From Bellilinea sp040754815 (lineage in GTDB: Bacteria; Chloroflexota; Anaerolineae; Anaerolineales; Anaerolineaceae), in NCBI GenBank assembly GCA_040754815.1, contig JBFMBX010000002.1:496001-560000 (forward strand): a DNA stretch of 64,000 nt, in the 5' to 3' direction. A program made the position numbers and the translations under genes. Below, piece by piece: positions 1 through 7,758 of the stretch. Position 1 is the first letter of the stretch. Every line of letters begins with the position of its first letter. Under the pieces are notes generated by a model. The model was not told the origin of the DNA, did no database searches, and worked only from the letters and a program-made list of their open reading frames with translations.

Positions 1-1
1 T

Positions 2-490
2 CAGCATGGGGCTTTGATCATTCTCCAGCGCGGGGATAGTTTACAGGAATACATCCGCACCGGCGTGCGCCTGAACGCGCGGGTTACCCCCGAATTGCTT
101 CTGCAAATTTTCTACCCCAATACCCCGCTGCACGATGGCGCCGCGATCATTGTGCGGGATGAAGTAGCGGCAGCCGCCTGTGTCATGCCGCTCTCTGCCA
201 GCGGTATCCTCAATCGTTCTCCCGAGCGGCAGATGGGTTTGCGCCACCGCGCCGCCTTAGGTACCTCGGAGGCCAGTGATGCCATTGCCGTCGTTGTTTC
301 GGAAGAAACGGGTTCAATTTCAATTGCGCACGGCGGCAGAATGATCCGCCGCCTTGACAGCGAACGGCTTGAAAATATCCTCATGGCATTCTACCAGCCG
401 CCCCCCAAAACCCATGGTTTGAAAGACTGGTTCAAGAAAAACCGCAAACCGCCGGTTTTCCATTCCGGCATGGAGGATGGAGAACGATGA
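2..490 (+). CDS. cdaA: Diadenylate cyclase CdaA, C-terminal part (5' end outside window)
   Basis: This is the catalytic DAC domain of a membrane-bound diadenylate cyclase, which joins two ATP into the second messenger c-di-AMP. The reading frame is open from the first bases of the window (Gln-His-Gly-Ala precede the first possible start), so the N-terminal membrane segments lie upstream. The visible part carries the family's active-site motifs: LHDGA near visible residue 40 and RHRAALG near residue 80, followed by SEETG. The stop overlaps the start of the next gene as ATGA, so the two are translationally coupled. The pairing with a YbbR-domain protein is the classic cdaA-cdaR arrangement; the usual glmM does not follow here. 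Identification is firm; only the N-terminus is unseen. Confidence 0.93.
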   Translation, partial: QHGALIILQRGDSLQEYIRTGVRLNARVTPELLLQIFYPNTPLHDGAAIIVRDEVAAAACVMPLSASGILNRSPERQMGLRHRAALGTSEASDAIAVVVSEETGSISIAHGGRMIRRLDSERLENILMAFYQPPPKTHGLKDWFKKNRKPPVFHSGMEDGER

Positions 491-1749
491 TTCAGTTTCT
501 CCGCCGCCTTCTGCGTTTATTACCTTCCCTGCTCACCGCCTTTGCTCTGGCGCTTGCCGTGTGGATTTCGGCGGTCAGTTCCAGCGACCCGCTCAATGAA
601 CGCACTTACCCCAACCCCCTTCCCATTGAAATTATCGGGCAGGATCCGGGACTGGTGATCACTTCCAGCATACCCCCATCGGTCACAGTGGTGCTCAGTG
701 CACCGCAATCCATCTGGAATCAACTGACCACCGAACCCGGATTGGTGCGCGCTTTTTTAGATCTTTCCGGTCTGGGGGCCGGCACTCATACGGTTCCGGT
801 CTCAATTCAAATTGCTGCCCGGCCGGTGCGTAAGATTGCTCAATCACCACAGACGATTACCGTCACACTGGAACGTCTGGCCTCGCAGGAATTTCCGATT
901 CGGGTGGTCACGCGCGGCACACCCGCCGTAGGCTACACGGCAGATACCCCGACCCTCAGCCAGACTCTTGTAACCGTTTCGGGCCCGGAATCTCAGGTCA
1001 GCAGAGTGGCAGAGGTTCAGGCAATTCTGGATATCAGTCAGGCAACCGAAACCATCAACCGCACCGTCAATCTGATTGCGGTGGATGTTAACGACAACCC
1101 CATCAATGGCCTCACACTGTTACCCGACCGGGTCACCATCCGGCAAAATATATCTCAGCGTTTTGGCTACCGCAATGTAGTGGTCAAGGTGGTGGTTACC
1201 GGTCAGGTGGCCAGCGGTTACCGCCTGACGAACATTTCCGTTTTTCCCCCCGCCGTCACGGTTTTTTCGGCAGATCCACAAATCGTCAGTGATCTACCTG
1301 GTTTCATCGAAACTGAACCGCTTAATATTGAAGGTTTGAAGGATGATCTGGATATTTCCCTGCGCCTCAATTTGCCCGAGGGAATTTCCGTTGTGGAAGA
1401 TCAAACCGAAGTACTGGTTAGAGTAGGGATTGCCGCCATCGAAAGCAGCCTGACTCTCCCCAATATACCGGTTGAGATTACCGGCTTGCAGCCGGGCTTG
1501 AGCGCCCAAATCTCGCCTGAAACCGTCACAGTCATCATCGCAGGCCCGGTGGCTTTGCTGGATCGTCTGCGTGCCAGTGATGTTCGTGCCGTTGTGGATT
1601 TAACCAGTTTAAGTGAAGGAACGTATCAAATCCAACCGGAGGTTGAAATCCTCATCTCGGAACTCAGGACCGAATCGCTTTTACCGGAAAATGTAGAGGT
1701 AATCATTTCGCGGACAAGCCGTTCAAGCGGTGGTACAATCAGCCCCTGA
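487..1749 (+). CDS. cdaR: YbbR-domain protein CdaR, probable regulator of CdaA
   Basis: This is a membrane-anchored extracytoplasmic protein with one N-terminal transmembrane helix (about residues 12-32), followed by about four YbbR-like repeats spread over residues 45-410. These are beta-rich domains, with recurring segments such as PVSIQI, PIRVVTRG and PVEITGL. In Firmicutes, CdaR binds CdaA through the membrane and modulates c-di-AMP synthesis; the same role is inferred from sequence type and from the 4-base ATGA overlap with the upstream cyclase gene. The length (420 aa) fits the family. No enzymatic motif is seen. The start is chosen because of the overlap and because the hydrophobic anchor begins shortly after it. 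Confidence 0.85.
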   Translation: MIQFLRRLLRLLPSLLTAFALALAVWISAVSSSDPLNERTYPNPLPIEIIGQDPGLVITSSIPPSVTVVLSAPQSIWNQLTTEPGLVRAFLDLSGLGAGTHTVPVSIQIAARPVRKIAQSPQTITVTLERLASQEFPIRVVTRGTPAVGYTADTPTLSQTLVTVSGPESQVSRVAEVQAILDISQATETINRTVNLIAVDVNDNPINGLTLLPDRVTIRQNISQRFGYRNVVVKVVVTGQVASGYRLTNISVFPPAVTVFSADPQIVSDLPGFIETEPLNIEGLKDDLDISLRLNLPEGISVVEDQTEVLVRVGIAAIESSLTLPNIPVEITGLQPGLSAQISPETVTVIIAGPVALLDRLRASDVRAVVDLTSLSEGTYQIQPEVEILISELRTESLLPENVEVIISRTSRSSGGTISP

Positions 1750-1757
1750 GGTGAAAG

Positions 1758-3119
1758 ATGCGCAAACCAATCGTGGCACTGGTAGGGCGCCCCAATGTGG
1801 GGAAAAGTACCCTGTTCAACCGGCTGGCCGGCGAGCCGCTGGCCATTGTGGATAACACCCCCGGCACGACCCGCGACCGTCTGATGGCCGAAGCGGAGTG
1901 GAACGGCCGCTTTTTCCACATCGTGGACACCGGCGGCATTGACCCCACTACCGGCGGCAAAGAGGCTCTGTCCATCGCCTCGGCTGATTACATTGCCCAA
2001 ATCCGCACTCAGGCGGAAATGGCCATTCGCGAAGCAGATGTAGTTCTATTTTTGACCGATGCCACCAGCGGCGTTACTCCCGCCGATCAGGAAGTTGCCC
2101 AGATTTTGCGCCGCAACCAGAAAATCATAGAAGGGAAGCCTCACCCGCCCGTGCTGCTAGTGGTCAATAAGGCCGATAATCAAACTTTTCGTGACCGCGC
2201 AGCCGAGTTTTACGAATTGGGCATCGGTGAGCCGTACCCCATTTCTGCTCTGCACGGCACAGGCACGGGGGATTTACTGGATGATCTGGTGGCCTCCTTC
2301 CCCGCCGAACCGGAAGAGGAAGAGGATGACTCGGTCAAAATTGCCATTGTGGGCAAACCCAATGTGGGAAAATCCAGTCTCTTAAACCGGCTGGTGGGTG
2401 AAGAGCGCGCCATCGTCAGCCCCATTGCCGGCACCACCCGCGATGCGGTGGATACAAAAATCATGTATGAAGGTATCGAAATTACCCTGATTGATACGGC
2501 CGGCATCCGTCGGCGGGGAAAGATCGAACCCGGTGTGGAAAAATACAGCGTCATTCGTTCGATGCGCGCCATCGAACGAGCCGATGTGGCCCTGCTGATG
2601 ATTGACGCCACCACAGGCATAACCGCACAGGATGCTCACATTGCCGGTTACATTTTGGAAGCGCAGAAAAGCACGGTTGTGCTGGTCAATAAATGGGATG
2701 CGGTTGAAAAAGATAACTTTACCATGCAAAATTTCACCAGCCGCATCCGGCAGGAATTGAATTTTATTGATTATGTGCCGATACTGTTCATATCGGCCAA
2801 AACCGGCCAGCGGGTTGATCAGGTTCTGCCGCTGGCTCTGAAGGTTCAGGAAGAACGGCTGGCCCGCCTGACCACCGCTCAATTGAACCGCATCCTGCAC
2901 AACGCACAGGATGCCCACCACGCTACCTCGCGCAGCGGCAAATCCCTGCGTATTTATTACGGCACGCAGGTGCGCAGTGACCCGCCGACCTTTCTGATTT
3001 ACGTCAACGACCCCAAGCTGGCGCACTTCACTTACCTGCGCTATCTGGAAAATGCCATCCGCAAAGAATACCCTTTCACCGGCACGCCCATTCGGCTGGT
3101 TTTGAAGCCGCGGCGTTAG
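1758..3119 (+). CDS. der: Ribosome biogenesis GTPase Der (EngA)
   Basis: This is a double-GTPase needed for maturation of the 50S ribosomal subunit. Two tandem G domains are visible. The first has GRPNVGKST at residues 10-18 with DTGG and NKAD; the second has GKPNVGKSS near residue 200 with DTAG and NKWD. A KH-like domain fills the last 90 residues. The length of 453 aa is normal. The start has a good ribosome binding site (GAGGTG, about 5 bases upstream) and lies 8 bases after the cdaR stop, so it is probably co-transcribed with cdaA-cdaR. An antisense reading frame across its 3' half and the tRNA is a shadow. Identification is secure. Confidence 0.97.
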   Translation: MRKPIVALVGRPNVGKSTLFNRLAGEPLAIVDNTPGTTRDRLMAEAEWNGRFFHIVDTGGIDPTTGGKEALSIASADYIAQIRTQAEMAIREADVVLFLTDATSGVTPADQEVAQILRRNQKIIEGKPHPPVLLVVNKADNQTFRDRAAEFYELGIGEPYPISALHGTGTGDLLDDLVASFPAEPEEEEDDSVKIAIVGKPNVGKSSLLNRLVGEERAIVSPIAGTTRDAVDTKIMYEGIEITLIDTAGIRRRGKIEPGVEKYSVIRSMRAIERADVALLMIDATTGITAQDAHIAGYILEAQKSTVVLVNKWDAVEKDNFTMQNFTSRIRQELNFIDYVPILFISAKTGQRVDQVLPLALKVQEERLARLTTAQLNRILHNAQDAHHATSRSGKSLRIYYGTQVRSDPPTFLIYVNDPKLAHFTYLRYLENAIRKEYPFTGTPIRLVLKPRR

Positions 3120-3147
3120 AAACAGGTTAGAAATCCGGCGGGGAGGG

Positions 3148-3175
3148 TTGACGATCCGGCAAGGTGTGGTAAAAT
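3148..3175 (+). promoter_or_regulatory. Promoter of the initiator tRNA gene
   Basis: A TTGACG -35 box and a TAAAAT -10 box are separated by 16 bases. The -10 box ends about 11 bases before the tRNA, as expected for a short 5' leader. Confidence 0.6.
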
Positions 3176-3186
3176 ACAGGACACGA

Positions 3187-3258
<72 letters not shown>

Positions 3259-3269
3259 CCTGAAATCAC

Positions 3270-3295
3270 AGACACCTCCTCAGGTGTCTTTTTTT
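3270..3295 (+). terminator. Intrinsic terminator 1 after tRNA-fMet
   Basis: The stem AGACACCT/AGGTGTCT with a 4-base loop is followed by seven T. Confidence 0.85.
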
Positions 3296-3355
3296 ATCCG
3301 AGCGGTTCGAACCCCCACAAGGGGACACTGTCCACTCCCCGCTACCTGAAATCAC

Positions 3356-3381
3356 AGACACCTCATCAGGTGTCTTTTTTT
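3356..3381 (+). terminator. Intrinsic terminator 2, duplicated copy
   Basis: The same AGACACCT/AGGTGTCT stem with loop CATC and a T-tract lies 86 bases after the first copy. It is part of the tandem duplication. Confidence 0.8.
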
Positions 3382-3492
3382 ATCCGAGCGGTTCGAATCC
3401 CCACGAAGAGCATGCTGTTCGCTTCGCGCTCTTAAATTGGACGCCCCCATTTCAAAATCTACGAATGCTCAAAGACTGCGTTTTACTTTTCA

Positions 3493-3530
3493 AATAACGA
3501 GAACGAATTGAAAAGAATATTCTTGTTATT
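3493..3530 (-). terminator. Probable terminator of the ketopantoate-reductase-like gene
   Basis: An 11-bp inverted repeat (AATAACGAGAA / TTCTTGTTATT, one G-T pair) overlaps the stop codon of the minus-strand gene. It is followed on that strand by a short T-rich run (TTATTTG). Confidence 0.45.
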
Positions 3531-4455
3531 TTAATAGACGCTCCAAAGCGGGAGTCGGATGGCGGGCAATTCGGGCAAGGGCAGAAAATTCATCGGCGAG
3601 TTGTTTCATCTCATCGCGCGCAGCCAGACTGTGACGCAAGACCAGAGTCTTGAAATGAGTGGTACGTGCGTACATCGCCAGACTCTCCACAAGCAACCAT
3701 TCCGGCAGGCGTTTCCAGAACATCAGCATCGGCGGTGTGATCGGGATGCCCAATTTTCCCAAAACATCGAAAGACTCACGGATCGCTTCTACGGTTAATT
3801 TCAAAATATATTTGGATGAACTCAACGGCACTCCCTCCCTTTCAGCCCGGTAAATTGACTGTGCCAGCGGACTGACCCATGCCACGTGGGTCTTTTGCCA
3901 TGCGTCCATGTTGGCAGTGACCGCAACGGGGAACCCCGCTTGCTTGAAAATCTGTTTAATCTCTTTCAAACGCGCACTTTCGCGGCCGTCCAACTCGGCA
4001 AGAGTGGTAGGCTGGAAGAAGGCCGGCGCAAGGGCATACGTCACAACGCCGTTTTCAATTGCCCCGCCCGCTCCGGCAAATCCCAGCATCAACCGCTCGC
4101 GGCCTACAGCCTCAATCCAGCTTTGATATCCAGAGGCATTATTGACCATGATGACGACATTGGTCGTCTTTTCATTTTTGCCCACAATTTTAAGCACACC
4201 CTCCAATTGATTCTTTCGGACCAGAACGATGATGTAATCATAATTATCTGAGGGCGTCAAAGCTTCAACCGCCTGCACACGGGAAACAATCCGTTTTCCG
4301 GATAGTGCATGTTGCAATACTATTCCCTGCGAACGAATTTCTTGCAAACGCCTTCCGCGCGCCAGAATGCGAACCTCGAACCCCCTCTCATGAAAAAAGG
4401 CTGAATACAGGCTACCCAATACCCCTGCACCAAAAGCCAGAATTTTTTGGGACAT
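3526..4455 (-). CDS. Ketopantoate reductase-like (ApbA/PanE family) oxidoreductase
   Basis: This is an NAD(P)-dependent 6-phosphogluconate-dehydrogenase-fold reductase of 309 aa. The N-terminus carries the Rossmann fingerprint GAGVLGS (residues 9-15), and the C-terminal half is helical as in PanE. Family members reduce 2-dehydropantoate to pantoate for coenzyme A synthesis, but many ApbA/PanE paralogs have other substrates, and the match is not strong enough to assign panE. The start was moved inward from the longest frame, because the ATG at 4455 has an ideal GAGGAG site five bases upstream and directly precedes the Rossmann strand. The gene stands alone on the minus strand between the tRNA locus and the polysaccharide region. 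Confidence 0.72.
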   Translation of the reverse strand: MSQKILAFGAGVLGSLYSAFFHERGFEVRILARGRRLQEIRSQGIVLQHALSGKRIVSRVQAVEALTPSDNYDYIIVLVRKNQLEGVLKIVGKNEKTTNVVIMVNNASGYQSWIEAVGRERLMLGFAGAGGAIENGVVTYALAPAFFQPTTLAELDGRESARLKEIKQIFKQAGFPVAVTANMDAWQKTHVAWVSPLAQSIYRAEREGVPLSSSKYILKLTVEAIRESFDVLGKLGIPITPPMLMFWKRLPEWLLVESLAMYARTTHFKTLVLRHSLAARDEMKQLADEFSALARIARHPTPALERLLK

Positions 4456-4662
4456 ATCCACTCCTCTCGATGTTTCCGAGATGATAAAACCATTCCGATA
4501 TCCACACATTAGCCAATCAGAGAAATTGACACCTGGTCGGTAGAGGAGTTATTTTCCTGATATTTCATCCATAACCATAATTTAACGATATGGAATTAAA
4601 CCGCAATGGGCGGCACACGGCAAGATCGAACCTCATCATTCGGTAGTCTTTGGAGGAAAAAA

Positions 4663-4983
4663 TTGAATTGTGGAAGTTGTTCCGTGAAGAAAGCCAATTT
4701 CATCCCGTTAGGGACAATTTATTCCATTGATATCCTTGCCTGGCATGTCTTTTTTGGTCTCGCCTTTATCTTTTCAGGACTTTCACTAAAAGGAATAAAA
4801 GAACTTTCCGCCCCCCGTTTGCTGATGATTTTTTCTGGAATACTGGCATTGCTGGGATTGATTGCATTGCCGCTGAATAATATGAATCTCCGGTTTATCG
4901 GAATTTTCGGATATACGGTAATGCCAATCATTTCAACATTGTTTTTGCTGAGCAAAATAGAAAAAATAAAAGGGAAATCGTAG
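4663..4983 (+). CDS. Small membrane protein, probably a truncated gene
   Basis: The product has three hydrophobic segments (about residues 16-38, 50-69 and 74-96 from the start used) and no recognised catalytic motif. TTG at 4663 is preferred as the start because a perfect GGAGG lies six bases upstream; an ATG at 4606 in frame lacks a site. From memory, the block around LPLNNMNLRFIGIFGY resembles the C-terminal half of longer multi-pass membrane proteins of unknown function, so this could be the remnant of a larger gene. The local DNA is more AT-rich than its neighbours, which suggests foreign origin or decay. No function is proposed. Confidence 0.45.
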   Translation: MNCGSCSVKKANFIPLGTIYSIDILAWHVFFGLAFIFSGLSLKGIKELSAPRLLMIFSGILALLGLIALPLNNMNLRFIGIFGYTVMPIISTLFLLSKIEKIKGKS

Positions 4984-5255
4984 CGCCGCCGCAACCCCAA
5001 ATACCAGACATGCATGGCTTTTTCGGTTCATCATCATGAAGTTAATCGAATGGGATCGGTTTTTAAATTAACTTACCAGATCAATTCTTCGCAGCCAGTC
5101 CAATCAATCATTATAAATTCAATCAATAAATATCTATATATTGACTTAGTAAATAAACGACATATAATTAAATATAACCATACAAAGTACGAGATATTTT
5201 GCCTGAAATGTACTTATTTGGTCCAGTAGGATAAGTGGATGCGATGATCCGATAA

Positions 5256-5467
5256 TTTGCACAGGTCGCGAGCCTTTACACTGGGGCGAGATTATCGGGG
5301 AGCTAAAGCGATACCGGCCACGCAGGCCGGTTTTTTGTTAGGCGGTCGGTGGGCAGACAGGCTGGGAATCTCTAAAGTACTTCTTCTTTCTATCAATTCA
5401 TCTGCAACATTCCATTTTCGACATCGGTGGGTTTGCAAAGTCGCATTTACTGGGGAGTGATTAACGA
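5256..5467 (+). repeat. Two diverged direct copies of a leader element (5256-5297 and 5432-5467)
   Basis: The two stretches align as TTTGCA..GTCGC..TTTAC..TGGGG.G.GATTA.CG with short gaps. Copy 1 is followed by a GC hairpin and T6. Copy 2 is followed about 20 bases later by GGACGG and T7. Their function is unknown. Confidence 0.45.
5313..5336 (+). terminator. Intrinsic terminator or attenuator in the leader
   Basis: The stem ACCGGCC/GGCCGGT with loop ACGCA is followed by six T. No gene is upstream on this strand for about 330 bases, so it may terminate a short leader RNA. Confidence 0.65.
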
Positions 5468-5513
5468 TTCTGTGGTGGACGGTTTTTTTATCGGTAGAGT
5501 GTGCTGACATCTA

Positions 5514-5543
5514 CCCTTTCGACATTTCTTAATGTCGAAAGGG
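5514..5543 (+). promoter_or_regulatory. Perfect 13-bp hairpin before the polysaccharide operon
   Basis: CCCTTTCGACATT pairs with AATGTCGAAAGGG across a TCTT loop, 43 bases before the first gene's start. There is no T-tract, so it is not a normal terminator. It could be an operator palindrome or an RNA structure that affects stability or translation. Confidence 0.5.
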
Positions 5544-5585
5544 CGGAGCGTTGATGAAAACCAACCCTTGAAAAGGAAGAACCAA

Positions 5586-7739
5586 ATGGACGCTCTGACC
5601 GAGATCAATTTCATGTGGTTTGTGCAGGTTCTCAAGCGCCGCTTGCGATTAATCGCCACTTTTTTTGTGCTGGTGATAGTGGTGGTTGTTATTTTGATGC
5701 AAATTACCCCGCCTTCTTATCGGGCTACCACCACACTCATGATCCTGCCGGCCAGCACGGAGCAAACCGGTGACTTAAACACCCTGCTGGCAGGGGAAAG
5801 ACTGGCCCTAACTTACAGTCAGTTAATTACCAGCCGGCCAATCCTTGAAGAAGTCATTTCACAAAACGGGCTGAGTCTTTCTCTTGACGAATTGGAAGAG
5901 AGCATTGCCGTCGAAACCATCCGCGATACTCAACTCATCCGTGTTTCTATAACCGCTTCCTCCCCTTCGCTTGCTCAACAAATTTCCAATTCCGTAGCCG
6001 CAACCTTCGTTTCTTATGTTCAGAACCTTGCCAATCACCAATACCAGCGTGCCATTGAAGAAACTCAACAGAAAATCGAAGCAAAAAGAAAAGAAATTCT
6101 CGAAATTGAAACTGAACTGGATGATCAAAATCAGAAGCGGGTTGAATACGAAGTCGAATTGTTGCGGGCAAACACGCAACTCACCGAAAACAGAACCACC
6201 TATCAAAACCTGCAAAAAACGATGCAGGATTTGCAATTATCCGTTGAAGAAGTATCCGGTCAGGTCAAACTTGTCGAATCACCCCGACTTCTCGAAACCA
6301 TCAACCCGCCCCCCTATTCCGCTGTAGCAACCATTTTATACGATGAGGCCATTTTCGCCGGCGGCGGAGGTTTTTCCAATCCACAAAGCGGGGTGATGCG
6401 TTTAGCCGATGGCTCGTTGCAGATTCGCGAATCGCTGCTTGCCAGCACTATCGAAAAACTGGAACTGGAAACCACGCCGCAGGAACTGCAAACCCAAATT
6501 TTATTAACCCCTCTTACCGGCACTCAATTGATTCGATTGCGCGTGAAAGAGGAAACCCCGGAACAAGCCCTGCTGTTGTGCGATACGCTGGCGGAAGAAT
6601 TAATTACGCACACCCAAAACCTGCTGAGTGAACCGTATCTTAATCGAATGAACAGCATCGAAAATGAACTGGTAATACTGAATCGGGAATTTGAGGACAT
6701 CCAAAATGAAATAAAAAACTGGACACAAATGAAAACTCAGAACGAATTAACCTCAAACTCGCTTGAAAATGAATTGAACACCAAAAATCAAGAAATTCGC
6801 GATTTGCTGAACAATCAAGAACAACTTGTTTTTGAAGCAAGCAGGGCGGCTAATCTGGTTTCCATCGCCGAACCGGCTAGCCTGCCGGCAGAACCGACCC
6901 GGAACTGGATTCTTTATGGCGCTCTGGCAAGCGTTGTAACCCTGTTCATTGCCATTGGTCTGGCAATATTTCTCGAACTTTCCGGCGAACAGGTAATCAC
7001 TCCACAAAATGTAAACAGCCTGCTGAATGACGAGCCGCTCGCCATCATCGGTCATAACCCTGAAAGCCAAGAGAAAATCGTCGTCGGAACACAGCATTCT
7101 CCCGAAATTACCGAAGATTTCAAAAAACTGGCCGCTCAAATAAAAATTGCCGCTCAAAGAATACCCCTGCACACGATTTTAATTACCAGTCCCACCCCGC
7201 AGGAAGGCAAAACATTCGTCACAGCCAACCTCGGACTGGCACTCTCGCGGGCCGGCATCGGTGTCATACTCATTGATGCCGACCTTCATCTGCCTCAACT
7301 TCATCGCCTGTTCAAGGTTGAAAAGTCCATTGGTCTTACCGATGCTCTCAGTCACCCCAATCACGCCGAGTGGCTCAAATCCGTTCATGATCACAATCTC
7401 AAACTTCTCACCAGCGGGGATGCAATCGCCGATCCGGTTGAACTGCTCAGTTCATCCCGTCTTCAGGAAATTCTCAACCGCCTTTCCAAAGAGAACAATC
7501 TGGTGCTGATTGACTGCCCTCCCATGTTAACCCTGGCAGATGCTTCCTACCTTTCGGTTCTGGTGGACGGCATAATACTGGTGCTGCGCAGCGGGAAAAC
7601 CTGTCTGAAAGACGCCAGAAAGGCTTTTTCCCTCCTTCAAAAATTGAACAAAAAATATCTTGGAATTGTACTCAACGACGAAGCCACTCACACCCACCGT
7701 TATTACCTGCATTACGAGGATAGTGTGAAAACCGGCTAG
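5586..7739 (+). CDS. Wzc-like chain-length determinant and BY-type tyrosine kinase
   Basis: This is a 717-aa co-polymerase that controls polysaccharide chain length. The N-terminal Wzz domain has a membrane helix at about residues 22-42, long coiled-coil stretches around 160-230 and 360-420, and a second helix at about 440-464. The cytoplasmic kinase domain has Walker A TPQEGKT near 536, Walker A' LIDADLHLP near 563 and Walker B LIDCPP near 640. A short tyrosine cluster (YYLHY) lies close to the end. The usual Arg of Walker A' (DxDxR) is replaced by His-Leu, which is unusual. The start at 5586 has AAGGAAG upstream. It opens the cluster, and kinase and Wzz domains are fused as in diderm Wzc, not split as in Firmicutes. 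Confidence 0.9.
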   Translation: MDALTEINFMWFVQVLKRRLRLIATFFVLVIVVVVILMQITPPSYRATTTLMILPASTEQTGDLNTLLAGERLALTYSQLITSRPILEEVISQNGLSLSLDELEESIAVETIRDTQLIRVSITASSPSLAQQISNSVAATFVSYVQNLANHQYQRAIEETQQKIEAKRKEILEIETELDDQNQKRVEYEVELLRANTQLTENRTTYQNLQKTMQDLQLSVEEVSGQVKLVESPRLLETINPPPYSAVATILYDEAIFAGGGGFSNPQSGVMRLADGSLQIRESLLASTIEKLELETTPQELQTQILLTPLTGTQLIRLRVKEETPEQALLLCDTLAEELITHTQNLLSEPYLNRMNSIENELVILNREFEDIQNEIKNWTQMKTQNELTSNSLENELNTKNQEIRDLLNNQEQLVFEASRAANLVSIAEPASLPAEPTRNWILYGALASVVTLFIAIGLAIFLELSGEQVITPQNVNSLLNDEPLAIIGHNPESQEKIVVGTQHSPEITEDFKKLAAQIKIAAQRIPLHTILITSPTPQEGKTFVTANLGLALSRAGIGVILIDADLHLPQLHRLFKVEKSIGLTDALSHPNHAEWLKSVHDHNLKLLTSGDAIADPVELLSSSRLQEILNRLSKENNLVLIDCPPMLTLADASYLSVLVDGIILVLRSGKTCLKDARKAFSLLQKLNKKYLGIVLNDEATHTHRYYLHYEDSVKTG

Positions 7740-7758
7740 ACTCCTGCAAATCGAAACT

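Larger units (their letters stand above)
4984..5585 (+). other. Long AT-rich intergenic region and leader of the polysaccharide cluster
   Basis: No convincing gene is seen in these 600 bases. The first half (to about 5230) is strongly AT-rich; a 71-codon frame there has no ribosome binding site and looks accidental. The second half contains a terminator hairpin at 5313, two diverged copies of a 36-42 base element (5256 and 5432) and a perfect 13-bp hairpin at 5514 just before the first polysaccharide gene. This arrangement suggests regulated transcription or attenuation of the long cluster downstream. Confidence 0.5.

Noticed and set aside
5014..5229. 71-codon plus-strand frame in the AT-rich leader
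   Set aside because: No ribosome binding site, low-complexity AT-driven composition and no recognisable domain.
5256..5340. c-di-GMP riboswitch before the capsule operon
   Set aside because: Some bases around GCACAGG recall the GEMM-I motif, but the GAAA-tetraloop/receptor and the conserved GCAAAGC core are not found.
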